Below, one piece after another: positions 43,305 to 52,991 of a stretch of DNA of 64,000 nucleotides. Position numbers and translations under genes: made by a program. A model generated the notes under the pieces. It made no database searches. It worked only from the letters and a program-made list of their open reading frames with translations, and had not been told where the DNA came from. Numbering within the stretch: the first letter of the stretch is position 1; each line of letters starts with the position of its first letter. The stretch comes from SSEF01 sp964604195 (lineage in GTDB: Bacteria > Patescibacteriota > Minisyncoccia > Moranbacterales > UBA1568), in the NCBI GenBank assembly GCA_964604195.1, contig CAZRXW010000001.1, positions 1 through 64,000 of the forward strand, in the 5' to 3' direction.

Positions 43305-45413
43305 TTATTGGGCTGGATAATAAATACGTCTCAAGTCTTCGATAGTGGCTGGAGCGAAGTTGAGGTTGCCATCTTCCTTGGTATAAGAGAAAGTGGTGCC
43401 TCCAGCTACAATTCGTGTTTCAATATCGCTGGAGCGTTTCTTTTTTGCTTTTGTTTCAGAAATTTCCTTTCCTGTTTTCTTGTTGATATAGATTGTTTTA
43501 AATTCACCCACACTTGAAGTTTGTAAAGCATCAGGGGATTTATGAACATAGTCGGTAAAACCAGTTTCCGGATATTTCGACAGTAAGAAATCCATATATT
43601 CACGCCAGATAGGGGCCGCAACGTAGATGCCGTCCGATCCTGGTTTCATGGGAGTATTGTTGTTGTTGCCTGTCCAAACACCAAGGGCAACTTTTGGAGT
43701 GTAGCCAATGGTCCAAGCGTCACGGAAATTCTGGGTAGTGCCAGTTTTGGCAGCCACGACTGTTTCTTTTGGGAAAGCAAGTGGACTTCGTGGTCCAAAG
43801 GTTGGGGTGCGAGCAGTATTATCTGAAAGAATAGAGTTGATTTTTCGTGCTACCTCAATATTGATAACCTCTTCTGGTGATGCCTTAAAATAGAGATCCT
43901 TTCCGTCGGTATCTCGTACAGACTGGATACCATCGATAGGTGTGCGGCGACCCTCTTGGCCGAAGACGCCAAAAGCTCCAGTTATGTCCACAAGGCGAAC
44001 TTCAGCTCCACCCAGAACAAGAGCGAGACCATATCGAGCAGGATCAGTGAGAGTGGTAATGCCCATTTTAGTGGCGGTGTTAATAGTATCTTGGATACCC
44101 GCGAGGTAAAGTACCGATACTGCTGGGATGTTGAGCGATTGGGAAAGAGCTTCTCGCATAGTCATGCGACCGCGGAATTTTCCATCATAATTTTCTGGTT
44201 TGTAATCATTTCCAGAGCCATCAGGTCCAAAGTTAATAGGAACATCGTAGATGGGAGTTTCTGGTTCAAAGCCTTCGGCGAAGGCTGTAGCATAGGCAAA
44301 AGGCTTGAAGGTTGATCCTGGCTGCCTTTTCTCAATGGCCACATTAACTTGTCCATCGATAGCGGTATCGAAGTAGTCTCGGCTTCCAACCATGGCTAGA
44401 ACTTCACCCTTGGTGGGGTCGAGAGCGACAAGGGCAGCATTGCTAGCGTTTGCAGACTTATTACGCTCAACTCCTTTTTTTACCACCTCCTCTGCCTTTG
44501 TTTGCAGTTCGAGATCGATGGTAGTGGTAATTTGGAGGCCATCAGCTTCTAGTCGTTCTCGACCATAGAGTGTCTCGAGTCTTTCTATAACGTAGAAGGT
44601 GAAGTGTGGTGCGACGATGCGTCGTTCGAGAGGGAGAATTTTTTCGAGCGTTTTTGTATTGATAGCTTGCTCATATTCACTCTGTGAAATAAAATCGAGT
44701 TCGAGCATGCGAGCAAGGATATGATTCTTCTTTCGAATGAGTTCATCGGTATTTTTTCCGTAGGGAGAAAGTAAGGTGGGGGCATTGGGGAGAGCAGCTA
44801 GTATCGAACTTTCGTCAAGAGAGAGTTCTTGAGCTGGCTTTCCAAAGAAAGTCTGAGCAGCTGCTTCGATACCATAGGCATTGGAGCCATATGGCACAGC
44901 ATTGAGATAAAGATCAAGAATTTCATCTTTGGAAAATTGGCGTTCTATTTTGATGGCGAGAATAGCCTCTCTTACTTTTCGTACCCAGGTTTTTTCTCGA
45001 GTTAAGAAGAGAGCTCGCGCGAGCTGTTGAGTAATAGTAGAGGCTCCCTGATCTATTTCTCCCTGGCGAAGATTGGCAATGCCAGCTCGTAAAATGGCAA
45101 TTATATCAATGCCAGGATGAGAAAAGAAATGGGCGTCTTCGGCAGCTACAGTAGCATAGCGAGCAGACTCTGGCATGGCTTCATGAGAAATGACACGGCG
45201 GTTTTCTTCTCCATGAATTTGATAGAGAATTGTCTTTCCAGTCCGATCGTAGATAATCGAAGTTTCTTTGAGGGGATGTGCTGAGAGATTGAGTGAGTCA
45301 GCGGCGTCAAAGTAATAGATAGACAGTCCACCCATGGTAAGTCCAAGGGATAGTATAAGTACTAGCCAAGCACTTTGCCGGACGAGGAATTTAAGAGGAG
45401 AGAGAATGCTCAT
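43305..45413 (-). CDS. penicillin-binding protein 1A (bifunctional)
   Basis: 702 residues, the only minus-strand gene in the window. One N-terminal transmembrane helix, then a GT51 glycosyltransferase domain with EDAHFFSHPGID, GASTITQQLARALFLT and KEAILAIKIERQFSK-like sequence. The transpeptidase domain follows with the acylated Ser in PGSTFKPFAY, SQSLNIPAVS, and AAKTGTTQNFRDAW (KTG). A C-terminal tail of about 90 residues ends in FSYTKEDGNLNFAPATIED. It polymerises and cross-links peptidoglycan. It converges on the MacB genes with no visible terminator between them, so antisense overlap of transcripts is possible. Confidence 0.96.
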   Translation of the reverse strand: MSILSPLKFLVRQSAWLVLILSLGLTMGGLSIYYFDAADSLNLSAHPLKETSIIYDRTGKTILYQIHGEENRRVISHEAMPESARYATVAAEDAHFFSHPGIDIIAILRAGIANLRQGEIDQGASTITQQLARALFLTREKTWVRKVREAILAIKIERQFSKDEILDLYLNAVPYGSNAYGIEAAAQTFFGKPAQELSLDESSILAALPNAPTLLSPYGKNTDELIRKKNHILARMLELDFISQSEYEQAINTKTLEKILPLERRIVAPHFTFYVIERLETLYGRERLEADGLQITTTIDLELQTKAEEVVKKGVERNKSANASNAALVALDPTKGEVLAMVGSRDYFDTAIDGQVNVAIEKRQPGSTFKPFAYATAFAEGFEPETPIYDVPINFGPDGSGNDYKPENYDGKFRGRMTMREALSQSLNIPAVSVLYLAGIQDTINTATKMGITTLTDPARYGLALVLGGAEVRLVDITGAFGVFGQEGRRTPIDGIQSVRDTDGKDLYFKASPEEVINIEVARKINSILSDNTARTPTFGPRSPLAFPKETVVAAKTGTTQNFRDAWTIGYTPKVALGVWTGNNNNTPMKPGSDGIYVAAPIWREYMDFLLSKYPETGFTDYVHKSPDALQTSSVGEFKTIYINKKTGKEISETKAKKKRSSDIETRIVAGGTTFSYTKEDGNLNFAPATIEDLRRIYYPAQ

Positions 45414-45563
45414 ATTCTATAGTGTAGCGTATCTTCGAAGATCACGCGTTTTTCATCTTTTGTCAATGGTTGATTTCCCATGTAATCTAAAGAGGAAGGG
45501 TGGAGGAATTATGATCTAGAGTTTGAGGGGCCACCGAGTGCTCCCGCTCTGTACTTTTACTTT

Positions 45564-46085
45564 ATGCAATTACCAGTTAATAAATTATTGTACCGTATTC
45601 TTACCTGGGTAGGCGTTTCTACTGCCTGGGAAGTATCGGTGGGGGCAGTGCTCTATCGGGATGCTCGATCAGGTAACCGAGAGTATCTTTTGCTCCAGTA
45701 TCCGAGTGGTCATTTTGACTTTGCCAAAGGTCATGTCGAGGAAGGGGAAAGTGAAATCGAGACTCTTCGTCGCGAAACCGAGGAAGAAACAGGACTTTCT
45801 CAGGTGGACGTCCGAGAGACTTCAAGGATGAGTATCCGTTATTTCTATGTTGCCAAAGGGAGTGAGCGAGAGAAACGATTGAAGACAGGGCGTGGTCTCT
45901 GGATTTTCAAAGAAGTCCATTTTTATCCGGCTAAGGTTGTAGGAGAAGCTGTGGTTACTCTCTCTCATGAGCATATTGGCTATGTGTGGCTTCTCTATGC
46001 TGAAGCAGTAGAAAAAGCCACCTTTGAAAATGCCAAGCATCTCATTGTTGAAACAGAAAAAATTATCAGCTTGGCCGAGTGGTAG
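45564..46085 (+). CDS. Nudix hydrolase
   Basis: 173 residues with a canonical Nudix box: GHVEEGESEIETLRRETEEE (G, E, RE and EE all in place), then TGL. The preceding strand AGAVLYR-like VSVGAVLYRDARSGNREYLL and the following IRYFY fit diadenosine tetraphosphate or NTP hydrolases. Unlike the frameshifted Nudix gene at 19949, this one is intact. The substrate is not predictable. It begins 150 nt from the PBP1A start, in a divergent region that probably holds both promoters. Confidence 0.9.
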   Translation: MQLPVNKLLYRILTWVGVSTAWEVSVGAVLYRDARSGNREYLLLQYPSGHFDFAKGHVEEGESEIETLRRETEEETGLSQVDVRETSRMSIRYFYVAKGSEREKRLKTGRGLWIFKEVHFYPAKVVGEAVVTLSHEHIGYVWLLYAEAVEKATFENAKHLIVETEKIISLAEW

Positions 46086-46171
46086 GAGAGTAAGTCCTTC
46101 TCAGATTATCTTCCACTGGTATTGATTTTTTTTAATAAATCTTGTAGAATTTTTGTTCGATTATCTTAAGT

Positions 46172-47857
46172 ATGCTTACTGTCACTAAACTCCGAAAAAG
46201 TTTTGGTTCCAAGCGTCTTTTCTGGAACGCTGGTTTTTCGGTGAGCCGAGGGCAAAGGGTGGCTCTCATCGGCCCTAATGGAAGCGGGAAATCTACCCTT
46301 CTCAAAATGCTATCTGGCCTTGAACCACTCGATCGCGGGGAAATTCAGCTGGCCAAAGGCGCTCTTGTGGGGTATTTGGCTCAAGAAACGATTGCTGAGG
46401 GAAAAGAAACAACGCTCGAATTTCTTCGCAAAGCAGCTGGTCTTGGTGAGCTCGAGCAGGAAATGAAAATGCTGGAATCTCAATTGGAAGAAGAGAAAAG
46501 CCTTATGCGCTACGAGGTACTCCAAGAGACCTATCGGAAGCTTGGGGGATATAACTTTTTGGAGAGAGCAGCCTCTCTTCTAAGTGGGCTAGCGCTTCCA
46601 ACTGAATTGCTTGAGCGACCTTTGATGACGCTCTCTGGCGGCGAGAAGAGAAAGGTCGCCCTTTCGGGTGTATTGCTCAGGGGGGTAGATCTCTTGCTTC
46701 TTGATGAACCTACCAATAACCTTGATCTTGCAGCGCTTCTTTGGCTTGAGGCCTATCTGAAAAAGTTTTCTGGAGCACTTATCGTTGCTTCGCACGACCG
46801 AGCCTTTCTTGATCGGACTGTGGAAAAGGTATTGGATATTGATACCGAGAAACATGTGCTTATCATGCAGAAAGGAAATTGGTCAACGGCAGCGGAAGTA
46901 CGAGCTCACACACACAGGCGAGCCAAAGAAAAATATCGAGAGCAAGAGACAGAGAAAGAGCGCTTAGATGCTTCGTCTCAGGAAAAATTGATTTGGGTTG
47001 AGCGAACAAAGAAAAAGCGTGGACCGGATCGTGACAAACGTACTTCTAACTACAAAAAGGAGCGGGCGATTAAAAAATTTACCGGCTCATCTAAAGCCCT
47101 CTCAGCAAGACGAGATCGTCTTACACAGTATGAGAAGCCCTTTGAACGAACCCCGCTCGCTTTTTCTCTTTCTCGAGATGCGAAACTGAGACCGCCCACG
47201 ATCACTCTTGCCAGAGTTTCCTTGGGTTACGAGAAAAAGAAACCTATAGCAACCGGAGTAAGTCTTCGCATCCCTTACGGTCGGCGCGTACAGTTCTTGG
47301 GTATGAATGGGTCAGGAAAAACTACCCTTATAAAAACCATCCTCGGTGAATGTAAACCGCTCATTGGCCGAGTAACGGTAGGGAAAAGTGCTCTTTTTGG
47401 AGATCTTATGCAAGAACATCATCTCCTACCTCTCAATCTTACCCCGCTTCAGTATTTCTCTAAAAAACTCCATATTTTTGATGAACAGGCAATTCTCCTC
47501 CTCCTGGCCCGTTTTCAGTTTTCTCCTCAGGTAGCCAAAGAAAAAATTGCTTGGCTCAGTCCAGGAGAGAGAGTTCGTTTTATCTTAGCCACACTAGCTG
47601 CTCGTGGAGCGAATATTTTGATTCTTGATGAGCCAACTAACCATCTTGATGTAGAGGCTATTGAGGCTCTTGAAGAAGCACTTACTGAGTATCGGGGCAC
47701 TCTTATTTTGGTGACGCATGACGAGGCTTTTCTCTCAAGGATGGAAATAGACGAGTACTACCTCTTAGAGTCAGGGAAGGTATTGTCTGTAGATAGCTTT
47801 GAAGCCTATCGAGATCAGGCTCTGAAAGAGGCAAAGCGCAAGGTGAAGCGGCTCTAG
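46172..47857 (+). CDS. ABC-F ATPase
   Basis: 561 residues with two ABC domains and no membrane segments, as in the ABC-F family of ribosome-acting factors. Domain 1: GPNGSGKST, LSGGEKRKVALSG, LLLDEPTNNLDL. Domain 2: GMNGSGKTT, LSPGERVRFILA (Pro in place of the second signature Gly), LILDEPTNHLDV. A charged linker (about 240-320, rich in Lys, Arg and Glu) joins them. Members act on the ribosomal exit site, some giving antibiotic resistance. Which subfamily cannot be settled here. Confidence 0.92.
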   Translation: MLTVTKLRKSFGSKRLFWNAGFSVSRGQRVALIGPNGSGKSTLLKMLSGLEPLDRGEIQLAKGALVGYLAQETIAEGKETTLEFLRKAAGLGELEQEMKMLESQLEEEKSLMRYEVLQETYRKLGGYNFLERAASLLSGLALPTELLERPLMTLSGGEKRKVALSGVLLRGVDLLLLDEPTNNLDLAALLWLEAYLKKFSGALIVASHDRAFLDRTVEKVLDIDTEKHVLIMQKGNWSTAAEVRAHTHRRAKEKYREQETEKERLDASSQEKLIWVERTKKKRGPDRDKRTSNYKKERAIKKFTGSSKALSARRDRLTQYEKPFERTPLAFSLSRDAKLRPPTITLARVSLGYEKKKPIATGVSLRIPYGRRVQFLGMNGSGKTTLIKTILGECKPLIGRVTVGKSALFGDLMQEHHLLPLNLTPLQYFSKKLHIFDEQAILLLLARFQFSPQVAKEKIAWLSPGERVRFILATLAARGANILILDEPTNHLDVEAIEALEEALTEYRGTLILVTHDEAFLSRMEIDEYYLLESGKVLSVDSFEAYRDQALKEAKRKVKRL

Positions 47858-47887
47858 TTTTCTCTTTGGGGCGGATTTTTGGTTACC

Positions 47888-47916
47888 TTGAGTCTCAGGC
47901 GAAATTCCGGTACTAT
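47888..47916 (+). promoter_or_regulatory. promoter for mreB
   Basis: TTGAGT (47888-47893), a 17-nt spacer and TACTAT (47911-47916). The start codon ATG 47945 lies about 22 nt after the expected transcription start, with a GAGAGGGGG ribosome site between them. Confidence 0.7.
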
Positions 47917-47944
47917 GACAGATGCCCTCTTGAGAGGGGGTTTT

Positions 47945-49030
47945 ATGACGGTATCCTGGCACACTTTTTTGAAACAACTGGAAGGTCGTTTTTTTGGTCA
48001 CCTGACGCAAGACATTGGGGTGGATTTAGGTACGGCTAATACTCTCGTGTACGTTAAGGGGAGGGGTATTGTGATCAATGAACCATCAGTGGTGGCTGTA
48101 AATACCAGAACGGGGCAAATCTTGGCTATTGGTCGAGAGGCAAAAAAAATGGTTGGTAAGACTCCCGGGCATATTGTCGCCACGAGACCACTCGTCGATG
48201 GTGTGGTTTCTGATTTTGAAATTACGCAACAGATGCTTCGTTATTTTATTGCCAAAGTAACTGAAGGGAGTTTTAAATTTCTGCGCCGACCGAGAGTGCT
48301 TATCGGAATCCCATCTGGAGTAACTGAGGTAGAAAAACGAGCTGTGATTGAAGCGGCGATGAATGCTGGAGCCCGTCAGGCTTTCCTTATTGATGAACCG
48401 ATGGCAGCCGCTATCGGTGGAAGACTCCCAGTAATAGATGCGGCAGGAAATATGGTGGTGGATATTGGGGGCGGGACAACGGAGATTGCTGTTATATCAT
48501 TGGGAGGGGTGGTAATTGCCCGAAGTCTTCGCATTGCTGGTGATGAAATGAATGAAGACATTGTTCGTTATTGTCGAGACGAATTCAATCTTTTGGTAGG
48601 TGAGCGAACTGCGGAAGATGTCAAAATATCTATTGGGAGTGCCTATCCCCTCAAAGAAGAACTTCGTTATGCTGTGCGTGGCCGCGATCTTGTCTCTGGC
48701 CTTCCAAAGGAAGTCTTGCTTACTGACACTCATGTTCGAGAAGCGCTTTCTCGCTCTATTCGTATTGTTGTCAATAATGTAAAGACTGTAATAGAAGAGA
48801 CCCCGCCAGAACTTCTCTCGGATGTGATGCAGCGAGGGATTGTTCTTTCTGGTGGAGGGAGCTTGATTCGTGGTTTGGATAAACTCTTGGCTAACCAAAC
48901 CGGTATCCCAGTGAGAACTATCGATGACCCCCTGACGGCAGTGGTGCGGGGAACTGGCATAGTACTTGACGATATGGAAACTCTGAAAGAAGTTCTTATT
49001 GAGGATGAACAAGGGAAACCTCTCATGTAG
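47945..49030 (+). CDS. mreB: rod shape-determining protein MreB
   Basis: 361 residues, an actin-like ATPase that organises elongation of the cell wall. Motifs: IGVDLGTANTLVYVKGRGIV (phosphate 1), MVVDIGGGTTEIAVISLGG (phosphate 2), GIVLSGGGSLIRGLDKLL (adenosine). The start 47945 is placed by the ribosome site and by the promoter lying upstream; the frame is open to 47879. It is first of mreB-mreC-mreD-PBP2, the standard order. Confidence 0.96.
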   Translation: MTVSWHTFLKQLEGRFFGHLTQDIGVDLGTANTLVYVKGRGIVINEPSVVAVNTRTGQILAIGREAKKMVGKTPGHIVATRPLVDGVVSDFEITQQMLRYFIAKVTEGSFKFLRRPRVLIGIPSGVTEVEKRAVIEAAMNAGARQAFLIDEPMAAAIGGRLPVIDAAGNMVVDIGGGTTEIAVISLGGVVIARSLRIAGDEMNEDIVRYCRDEFNLLVGERTAEDVKISIGSAYPLKEELRYAVRGRDLVSGLPKEVLLTDTHVREALSRSIRIVVNNVKTVIEETPPELLSDVMQRGIVLSGGGSLIRGLDKLLANQTGIPVRTIDDPLTAVVRGTGIVLDDMETLKEVLIEDEQGKPLM

Positions 49031-49069
49031 AGGGGATAATTTTGGTAATCGAGTGATACAGAAATTTTT

Positions 49070-49879
49070 ATGCGTGATTCTCATTCACCATATAAACAGA
49101 AACTTACTGCTTTTGTGGTGATTGGAATTTTGCTGAGCTCGGTGTTTTTTCTTCCATCAAGATTCTTGGTACCGGTGCAGCAGGTAGTGGTTACTCTTAC
49201 GCTTCCTTTTCAGAATTTATTTTCTTGGACTGCCTTTGAGCTTCGCGAGTGGGGGACTTTCTGGGGGTCAATTCAAAAACTGAAAGAGGAAAATGAAAAA
49301 CTTCATAAGGACGTGCTTAGTCTCAAGATAGGAGCAGCAGATCGCATCCGTCTCGAAGAGGAAAATACTGCTTTGCGTCAAGAACTCAATCTTCCTCAGC
49401 AGTCACAGCAGAAGTTGGTGGCAGCCGAGGTCATCGGACGTGATCAGAATGGTTCCTCGGTGTTTCTTCGGATTAATCGTGGTCAGCAACAGGGTGTCAA
49501 AATGGGAATGCCAGTAGTGGTGCAAGGCAATATTCTTGTGGGACGAATTGAGACAGCTGGACCTTTTTCTTCCGAGGTTCGTCTCCTTTCACATCCAGAG
49601 AGTTTGATAGCAGCTCGTGTCGAGGGTGCCAAGACAGAGGCAGTAGTCAAAGGTGATCATGGCACTGGACTTTTACTTGATCTCGCTCGTCCAAATGAAA
49701 AAATCGAGACAGGAGCGACAGTGATGACGGCTGGTATGAGTGATGGATTGCCGGGTGGCCTTTTGATCGGAACGGTTGAAACAGTGCAGCTTTCAGGTGA
49801 TCAGTTATTTCAGCAGGCTGTCATTATTCCGCCGGTGCGAGCAGATCTTTTACGTTTCCTGAGTATTATTATTGAGTAG
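49070..49879 (+). CDS. mreC: rod shape-determining protein MreC
   Basis: 269 residues. One N-terminal transmembrane helix (about 11-29), a coiled coil (about 60-105, KLKEENEKLHKDVLSLKIGA), and the MreC beta-barrel domains with VIGRDQNGSSVFLRINRGQQ and GMPVVVQGNILVGRI. It links MreB to the wall synthases outside the membrane. It sits 39 nt after mreB. Confidence 0.93.
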   Translation: MRDSHSPYKQKLTAFVVIGILLSSVFFLPSRFLVPVQQVVVTLTLPFQNLFSWTAFELREWGTFWGSIQKLKEENEKLHKDVLSLKIGAADRIRLEEENTALRQELNLPQQSQQKLVAAEVIGRDQNGSSVFLRINRGQQQGVKMGMPVVVQGNILVGRIETAGPFSSEVRLLSHPESLIAARVEGAKTEAVVKGDHGTGLLLDLARPNEKIETGATVMTAGMSDGLPGGLLIGTVETVQLSGDQLFQQAVIIPPVRADLLRFLSIIIE

Positions 49880-49896
49880 TAGCCTGATAATTATTT

Positions 49897-50391
49897 ATGC
49901 GTTTTTTCGGCTGGTTTGGTTCACTGACACTTTTTTGGATTTTGATGGAGCTCTCTTTCTTTGAGATGCTTTTTCCAACAGTCAAAGCGCCACTTATCCT
50001 GATAGCCTTGGTGTTGGCACTTTCGGTTATGTTAGAGCAGAGAATTGCTTTTTGGTGGGCTATTGGGGCGGTCTCACTTTTTGATATCCTTCGTTCTGGT
50101 GGATTGACTTTGCTTGCACCCTTTTTTACTTGTGTGGCCTATGGTGCATATTTTCTTTCTCAAAGACTTCTCTTTGCTCGTGAACATACGAATCGTTTTC
50201 TTCTCTCACTACTTGTAGTTGGAATAACCGTTGTCTACGAGACAGTGTTTCCATTGTTTTCATGGCCGAGTTTCATTGATCTCATTCTTGTGGTCCCGAT
50301 CTGGTTTGTGGTTTCATGGTCTGTCGAGAGGCTCCAAACCTGGGTTATAGCAACATCGTTTTCTGAATTTAGAGGCATGCGTCATTCGTAA
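49897..50391 (+). CDS. mreD: MreD-like membrane protein
   Basis: 164 residues with about five transmembrane segments covering most of its length. Sequence similarity to MreD is too weak to see by eye, but size, topology and position (between mreC and the elongation PBP2) match. It would be the membrane partner of MreC. Confidence 0.7.
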   Translation: MRFFGWFGSLTLFWILMELSFFEMLFPTVKAPLILIALVLALSVMLEQRIAFWWAIGAVSLFDILRSGGLTLLAPFFTCVAYGAYFLSQRLLFAREHTNRFLLSLLVVGITVVYETVFPLFSWPSFIDLILVVPIWFVVSWSVERLQTWVIATSFSEFRGMRHS

Positions 50392-50405
50392 ATTACCACT
50401 CTTGT

Positions 50406-52307
50406 ATGATGCTGTTTTCAAAAAAATCAACGATAGCTACTTCCCACGAAATTGACGATGCTGTACTTACTCTTACTGAGAAAGACACAGCTCGGCTTGA
50501 GTGGCCTCTTGATCGGCGACGGAGCACGTATTTTTTTGTTTTGGGAGTTTTGCTTCTCGGCGTGTTTGCTGGCCGTTTAGCGTATCTCAATTTGATTCGG
50601 GGAGGAGAGTATCAAACGATGGCACAGAGGAATAGCTTGCGCTCCTTGGTGTTGGTCGCACCACGAGGTATTATTTATGATCGATTTGGTGAACCACTCG
50701 TTCAGAATGAACCAAGCTTAGATGCAGTTATTGTTCCCAATGATCTTCCTCAGGATGCTACTCAGCGCAGCCAAGTGCTTGAGAGAGCAAAGGCCTTTTT
50801 TGAGCCAGAAACAGAATTGTGGGAATCTTTGGTGAAAAGATTGGAGGCCAAGAGCTTGCAACCAGTCCTTGTCCGCTCACATGTTGAACAGGGCTTGATT
50901 GTTAAATTTCTTACTGAACGAAAACAATTTCCTGGAGTTGTACTTATGAAAAGTGCAGAGCGGGAATATATTGATGGGAAAATTTTTTCTCATCTGCTCG
51001 GGTATGAGGGGAAAATACGTCCAGAAGAATATGCAGCGCTTAAGGATGAAGGATACCTGATGACTGATGCTATTGGTAAGCAGGGGGTGGAACGTAGTTA
51101 TGAGTCAGATCTTCGTGGAGTTCATGGCAAACAACTTATTGAGGTTGATGCTCTTGGTGAAGTGAAAAAAGAGCTTGGTATGGTATCACCCCAAAAAGGA
51201 AATGATTTATTTCTGACGATTGATGCTGATTTACAGCGGGAGGCTTATCGGATAATGGAAGATTCACTCGGAAAAGCAAATCTCAGAAAAGGAGCCTTAA
51301 TTGCACTTGATCCGCGCTCAGGAGCTGTTAGGACATTAGTGAGTTTCCCGAGCTATGATAATAATTTATTTTCTGGTGGTATTTCTAGTGCTGCTTACGG
51401 TGAGCTTGCCAATAACCCTGATAAACCACTGTTTAATCGCTCTATCGCTGGTGAGTATCCGCCAGGATCAATGATTAAACCAATCCTCGCTGGTGCGGCC
51501 TTAGCGGAAGGGATTGTTTCTCCTGAAACGAGTATTGAGAGCCGTGGTGGTATCCGGGTAGGCAGGTTTTTCTTTGGTGACTGGAAAGCCCATGGATTCA
51601 CTGATCTGAGGCGGGCTATTGCCGTATCAAGTGACGTATATTTTTATTCAATTGGTGGCGGTTATGGCAATATTTCAGGGCTTGGCATTGATCGTATGAG
51701 ACAGTATGAAGAGCGTTTTGGGTGGGGGGGGAAAACAGGTATTGATCTCCCCGGCGAGCAAGACGGTTTTCTCCCTACTCCGAAATGGAAGGAAGATCGT
51801 TTTGGAGAACGTTGGTATATTGGTGATGATTATAACTCGTCGATCGGTCAGGGGTATGTAACAGCTACACCGCTGCAGGTGGTCAACGCTACAGCAGCTA
51901 TTGCTAATGGCGGAGTATTGTATCAACCCCGGGTGGTTGAAGCTGTTCAGTCTGGTGGTGAGCAGTTAAAAAAGACTTCTATTATCACGAATGAAAAAAT
52001 TCTCTCTTCGGATATTTTGCGGATTGTTCGAGAAGGGATGCGAGAAACAGTTACAGAAGGAACAGCTCAGTCGCTGAATGATTTACCGGTAGCGGTGGCT
52101 GGGAAGACGGGGACAGCTCAGTTTGGCGGAGAGAAGCAGACGCATGGTTGGTTTACTTCTTTTGCTCCCTACGAAGATCCAGAGCTAGCGGTGGTGGTCT
52201 TGGTGGAAGACCAGCCAGAGGAGTCGACATACCATGCTGTCCCAATTACCAGAGCTCTCTATCAGTGGTACTTTGAAAACCGAAAAAATGGCCAAAATAA
52301 GCCATAA
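50406..52307 (+). CDS. mrdA: penicillin-binding protein 2 (elongation transpeptidase)
   Basis: 633 residues. N-terminal transmembrane helix (about 42-62, FFVLGVLLLGVFAGRLAYL), the dimerisation/pedestal domain with APRGIIYDRFGEPLVQN, and the transpeptidase domain with the acylated Ser in PPGSMIKPILAGAALAEG, SSDVYFYSIGGGYG (SxN-type box with Asp) and VAGKTGTAQFGG. It cross-links peptidoglycan in the elongasome with MreBCD. Two successive ATGs (50406 and 50409) could start it. Confidence 0.94.
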   Translation: MMLFSKKSTIATSHEIDDAVLTLTEKDTARLEWPLDRRRSTYFFVLGVLLLGVFAGRLAYLNLIRGGEYQTMAQRNSLRSLVLVAPRGIIYDRFGEPLVQNEPSLDAVIVPNDLPQDATQRSQVLERAKAFFEPETELWESLVKRLEAKSLQPVLVRSHVEQGLIVKFLTERKQFPGVVLMKSAEREYIDGKIFSHLLGYEGKIRPEEYAALKDEGYLMTDAIGKQGVERSYESDLRGVHGKQLIEVDALGEVKKELGMVSPQKGNDLFLTIDADLQREAYRIMEDSLGKANLRKGALIALDPRSGAVRTLVSFPSYDNNLFSGGISSAAYGELANNPDKPLFNRSIAGEYPPGSMIKPILAGAALAEGIVSPETSIESRGGIRVGRFFFGDWKAHGFTDLRRAIAVSSDVYFYSIGGGYGNISGLGIDRMRQYEERFGWGGKTGIDLPGEQDGFLPTPKWKEDRFGERWYIGDDYNSSIGQGYVTATPLQVVNATAAIANGGVLYQPRVVEAVQSGGEQLKKTSIITNEKILSSDILRIVREGMRETVTEGTAQSLNDLPVAVAGKTGTAQFGGEKQTHGWFTSFAPYEDPELAVVVLVEDQPEESTYHAVPITRALYQWYFENRKNGQNKP

Positions 52308-52316
52308 ATGTGAGCC

Positions 52317-52345
52317 TTGACACTCGCTCGGGGGTCTTGTATGAT
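52317..52345 (+). promoter_or_regulatory. promoter for greA
   Basis: TTGACA (52317-52322), exactly 17 nt, and TATGAT (52340-52345). The leader to ATG 52429 is about 75 nt, longer than for the other genes in this window. Confidence 0.85.
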
Positions 52346-52428
52346 GGGTGGCATCGTGTATCAAAGTTTTGCTAAGGGCAGCAAAATATCTAAAACACAA
52401 TCGTACTAAGTTGATAATTCTATCTGTC

Positions 52429-52884
52429 ATGTCAAAAGTATTTACCGAAGAGGGTTTGAAGAAACTCGTGACTGAACTCGAGGAGCGAAAATCAGTGGTT
52501 CGTCAGGAAATTGCTGAGGCTATCAAGGAGGCCAAGGAACAGGGTGATCTTTCAGAAAATGCTGAATATAGTGAAGCTAAGCGTCGACAGAATGAAAACG
52601 AGATGCGTATTGCCGAGCTTGAGGCTGAACTCAAAGAGTCAGTGGTGGCTGCTCCTGTAAAAAAATCTTCAACAGTACAAGTAGGTTCTAAATTAACTGT
52701 GAAGGTGCAGGGAAAGGAAGTGAACTTTGAAATTGTTGGTTCCAATGAGGTTGATCCAAGCAAGGGACTTATCTCGAGCGAGTCGCCTCTCGGTAAAGAG
52801 TTCATGGGTAAAGGGAAAGGTGATACGGTGACCCTCAATGCTCCTGCTGGTACCGTAAAGTATGAGATTCTTGCAGTAAAATAA
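52429..52884 (+). CDS. greA: transcription elongation factor GreA
   Basis: 151 residues. The N-terminal coiled-coil hairpin holds EAKEQGDLSENAEYSEAKRR, with the acidic tip residues D and E that reach the polymerase active site; the C-terminal FKBP-like domain ends with SSESPLGKEFMGKGKGD. It rescues backtracked RNA polymerase by promoting transcript cleavage. ATG 52429 is the usual family start (MSKVFTEEGLKKL), while the frame stays open upstream to 52348. Confidence 0.96.
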   Translation: MSKVFTEEGLKKLVTELEERKSVVRQEIAEAIKEAKEQGDLSENAEYSEAKRRQNENEMRIAELEAELKESVVAAPVKKSSTVQVGSKLTVKVQGKEVNFEIVGSNEVDPSKGLISSESPLGKEFMGKGKGDTVTLNAPAGTVKYEILAVK

Positions 52885-52887
52885 GAA

Positions 52888-52917
52888 AGCAGCCGGGGCA
52901 ACCCGGTTTTCTTTTTT
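52888..52917 (+). terminator. rho-independent terminator after greA
   Basis: CCGGG (52893-52897), a GCAA tetraloop and CCCGG (52902-52906), followed by TTTTCTTTTTT. Confidence 0.85.
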
Positions 52918-52991
52918 GATGCACTAGAGAGAGTTTTTGCTTGCAGGAGCGCTCAAAAACCGATAGAGTGATGACATATATATTTGGATCT